Shown here one piece after another: positions 61,986-64,000 of a stretch of DNA of 64,000 nucleotides. Both the position numbers and the translations under genes were made by a program. The stretch is taken from contig OV121094.1 of NCBI GenBank assembly GCA_921293015.1, positions 33,788,054 to 33,852,053 of the forward strand, read 5' to 3'. Origin of the DNA: Phorcus lineatus. Taxonomy: Eukaryota > Mollusca > Gastropoda > Trochida > Trochidae. The notes below the pieces were generated by a model, which saw only the letters and a list, made by a program, of their open reading frames with translations, was not told the DNA's origin and did no database searches. Each line of letters begins with the position of its first letter. The stretch's first letter is position 1.

Positions 61986-62289
61986 CAATAATTTAAAGAG
62001 GAGTTGCTGAAATCTTTTTTCTATGTGTATAATTAAAAATGTCTTGGATGAGATTATATATATACATGGCAGAACCCCCAAGGGCCACTTGGAATGTACG
62101 GATTGTCAACAAGTTGTCATTTTTGCTATAGAAAGTAGAATTTTAGGACACAGGCAATGAAAAGGTCACATTGTACTATTATTATTTTCACCCAAACAAT
62201 CAATGAAATGGAGTAATCTAAGTAACAATATTGGTATACTTACATGCTAGTAAAAACATCAACAGGAGTCGTATCTCGCAAACGTCCAT

Positions 62290-63130
62290 CTCTAGTCTCT
62301 CCGATTCTGTCAAACAGATTGAAAATCATACTGTGTTTAACAAAGTCAAGCTGTTTAAACATAAAAAAGATTTAAATGTGTAAACATATGGACATATATC
62401 ATTTGAGTTTTAAATCTGAACCAAAATATTAAAGGTTTTGCCTCTGTATACTAAGTACAGGAGGTCAAGTCCTCTGACGTGAAACATGACGTGATTAAAC
62501 TCGTCACTCGACAAAAAATGTCACAGTTTCATTAATAAGTCATTTCTTAAAGTAAAGTTTTTAGAGAAACCAATCCAAGACCACACAAATCAATATGATC
62601 TTACTATTTAAAATTCAGGATGTCCTGCAAACACAGCTCTTTTTACTGTCATACACATAGCGTTCCACCTCCATACTTTTTGCATGGTACAGTGTTGTTA
62701 AAAGAGTTTTAATTAAAGAGAATGAATACTTGAACCAGGAGTTTGTGAATGGCAAAAAACAGTTCATTGGCTGTAACATAAACCTGCCGTGCCACTGTTT
62801 TCGGATACCTTTACAAGCCGGATTCATCTATCTCCTATCAAGACCCACTGACTGTTTTCTACATTCATCAGCTGTGTGATTCATAAGGACTGGTGAATAT
62901 ATTTAGTTAGCTAATTAGTGTGACTCATTTGATCTTGTATTACAGCCCTTAATAGCTTGATATTGTAACCTTAAACACTTTATTATTTGATTGATTAAAT
63001 TGTAATTTAAATACAATTGTTTTGTAATATTTTGCTGGTTTGACTGGGGACATTTTCCTATTCAGGTAACAGGTGAAAACTCAAAATGTAATGTATATAT
63101 TCAAAGGCATTTAGAAGTTGGTGTAGTGAT
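62290..63130. other. Region upstream of the pseudogene signal-peptide exon
   Basis: No exon or repeat is recognised. It may have held the promoter of the minus-strand pseudogene. Confidence 0.4.
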
Positions 63131-63302
63131 AGACAATGTTATGGATTACAACTTCTTTATTTATTTTCACGACGTTTCTAGGCTGATTCTTTCCCCTTCA
63201 TCTTGCACTTCATGAAGGGGCAAGAAGAAGCCCAGAGACGTCATGAAGGGGCAAGAAACGTCGTGAAAATAAATAAAGAAGTTGTCATCCATAGCTTTGT
63301 CT
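63131..63302. mobile_element. 172-bp foldback element
   Basis: The arm ACAACTTCTTTATTTATTTT followed by CACGACGTTTCT (63148-63179) is perfectly complementary to 63254-63285. Pairing continues outward with a few mismatches to 63131 and 63302. The loop repeats ATGAAGGGGCAAGAA twice. Confidence 0.92.
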
Positions 63303-64000
63303 TGTATCAAAATCTAATGTAGGCAAAACTCAAACGGTTAAAAAGTGAAAAGAGGTTTAAGTCACCAATGGAGGATATTTAAACAACTGGATCGATCACT
63401 TCCTTGATGAAGCGAGCCCTTGTCATATTGAAACAATGTAGGCTTAAATTGAAAATTTTAGATTCGTGAGAAGAATGAAAAAAATCAATTCAGTTGGTTA
63501 CAACGGATCAATTCTATTTTAACAATCGATAATATGATATTGTCAAACAAAACCTACCCTTCAGTTAATTACGTACAAACTCGCATAATGCACGCGGGAA
63601 ACGGGTTTAGGTTGCTGCTAGTTTGAGACAGCTGCGAATAAAGCACAGGCAACTTCTTGCTATAAAATTACTCTGTTTCCTTTTTATCTTCCACATGCTT
63701 TTACTATTATATGATGTTTGGCATGCCCTAACAAACATGATTCAGATATGAATCTTTTTTTGTAATCAAAATGATCTTAATTGAAAAAATATGTTAATAC
63801 ATGTGTGATATTGATGTGAATTATTCGCTTGAACTTTTTGCGTGAGTTTATAATTAGGACCTGAGAGGATGAAATATCAAATGCCGTGACTTTATCAATA
63901 CAAGGCTGTATTCATTTCAAGAAAATAGGACATTGATTAATGGACACTTATTGAGTGTTTCTATAGAGACACAGACAGTTATATAGGTAAAAATGTGAAA
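63303..64000. other. AT-rich stretch, nothing recognised
   Basis: No exon, RNA gene or repeat recognised to the window edge. Confidence 0.5.

Larger units (their letters stand above)
57001..62289 (-). pseudogene. Remains of a secreted/membrane mucin-like and EGF-like protein gene
   Basis: Three minus-strand exons fit in phase. Exon 1 (62289-62244) encodes MDVCEIRLLLMFLLA, a signal peptide, with donor T|GTAAGT. Exon 2 (58394-57951) encodes a Ser/Thr/Pro-rich mucin-like segment with repeated SVVTTTSI and STETSGPNLTT modules. Exon 3 (57275 down) encodes a Cys-rich stretch with CPRGCTGGFHGPACNKACP, typical of MEGF/SREC-type EGF-like repeats. Two lesions are visible: an in-frame TGA at 58212-58210 where the neighbouring repeat has Pro, and a frame change near 57070-57085, after which the Cys pattern (DCCRSCSGNCVDDVCD) continues in another frame. 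The 3' end abuts a truncated MITE. A decayed copy of a receptor-like gene is most likely; an assembly error or an alternatively spliced real gene is possible. Confidence 0.6.

Noticed and set aside
61878-62081. Minus-strand frame containing SVRPSVCPPVKIF
   Set aside because: It is the translation of the GGAC-rich repeat tail, a common artefact in mollusc gene predictions.
1-64000. CRISPR arrays, bacterial operons, riboswitches
   Set aside because: Spliced genes, poly(A) signals and MITEs show animal nuclear DNA. The only regular array (61225-61905) is a 170-bp satellite-like repeat without spacers.

Overview
This window looks like animal nuclear DNA. It is AT-rich, carries long intergenic stretches, many small exons with GT/AG borders, and a heavy load of short inverted-repeat elements. 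Three things suggest a mollusc, perhaps a gastropod: a spliced Crypton-type recombinase gene of the kind often annotated KIAA1958-like in molluscs, foldback elements with GGGCCTCCTTTCACAAAGC ends, and a GTGAGTGAGTGAGT repeat followed by a 'taacgccgcttt' core like those I recall from abalone-type genomes. The species cannot be fixed from sequence alone.

Layout. 1-12.6 kb: mostly repeats, including a recent 1.5-kb tandem duplication, a head-to-head pair of TTAA-flanked MITEs, and a foldback beside a long T run, plus one weak candidate minus-strand first exon. 12.67-37.75 kb: the main gene, a full plus-strand orthologue of the nucleoporin ELYS/AHCTF1. I could join 39 coding exons in one unbroken frame (about 2,389 residues): beta-propeller, alpha-helical domain, then a long disordered Ser-Pro-basic tail encoded largely by one 2.1-kb exon. 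Several MITEs lie in its introns. 40.6-43.5 kb: a minus-strand AT-hook/C2H2 zinc-finger gene, convergent with ELYS. 44.3-46.9 kb: a plus-strand, three-exon Crypton-derived tyrosine recombinase gene with its catalytic residues still present. At 47.56-47.74 kb an acidic minus-strand exon ends in the phase that the zinc-finger exon needs. The zinc-finger gene may therefore extend to that exon, which would place the recombinase gene inside its intron on the opposite strand.

47.8-56.7 kb: no gene recognised, only small hairpins and a short tandem duplication. 57.0-62.3 kb: remains of a minus-strand secreted or membrane protein gene (signal peptide exon, Ser/Thr-rich mucin-like exon, EGF-like exon). 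It has an in-frame stop and an apparent frameshift, and its 3' end abuts a truncated MITE. A degraded LINE lies in its first intron, and an array of about four 170-bp units with a GGAC-rich end lies just before its signal-peptide exon. 62.3-64 kb: a foldback element and otherwise nothing recognised.

How the genes relate: ELYS is an essential housekeeping factor (nuclear pore assembly on chromatin). The zinc-finger protein and the recombinase-derived protein are both predicted nuclear DNA binders. The only physical relation that stands out is the zinc-finger/recombinase arrangement, with a 121-bp near-perfect palindrome between the two gene starts.
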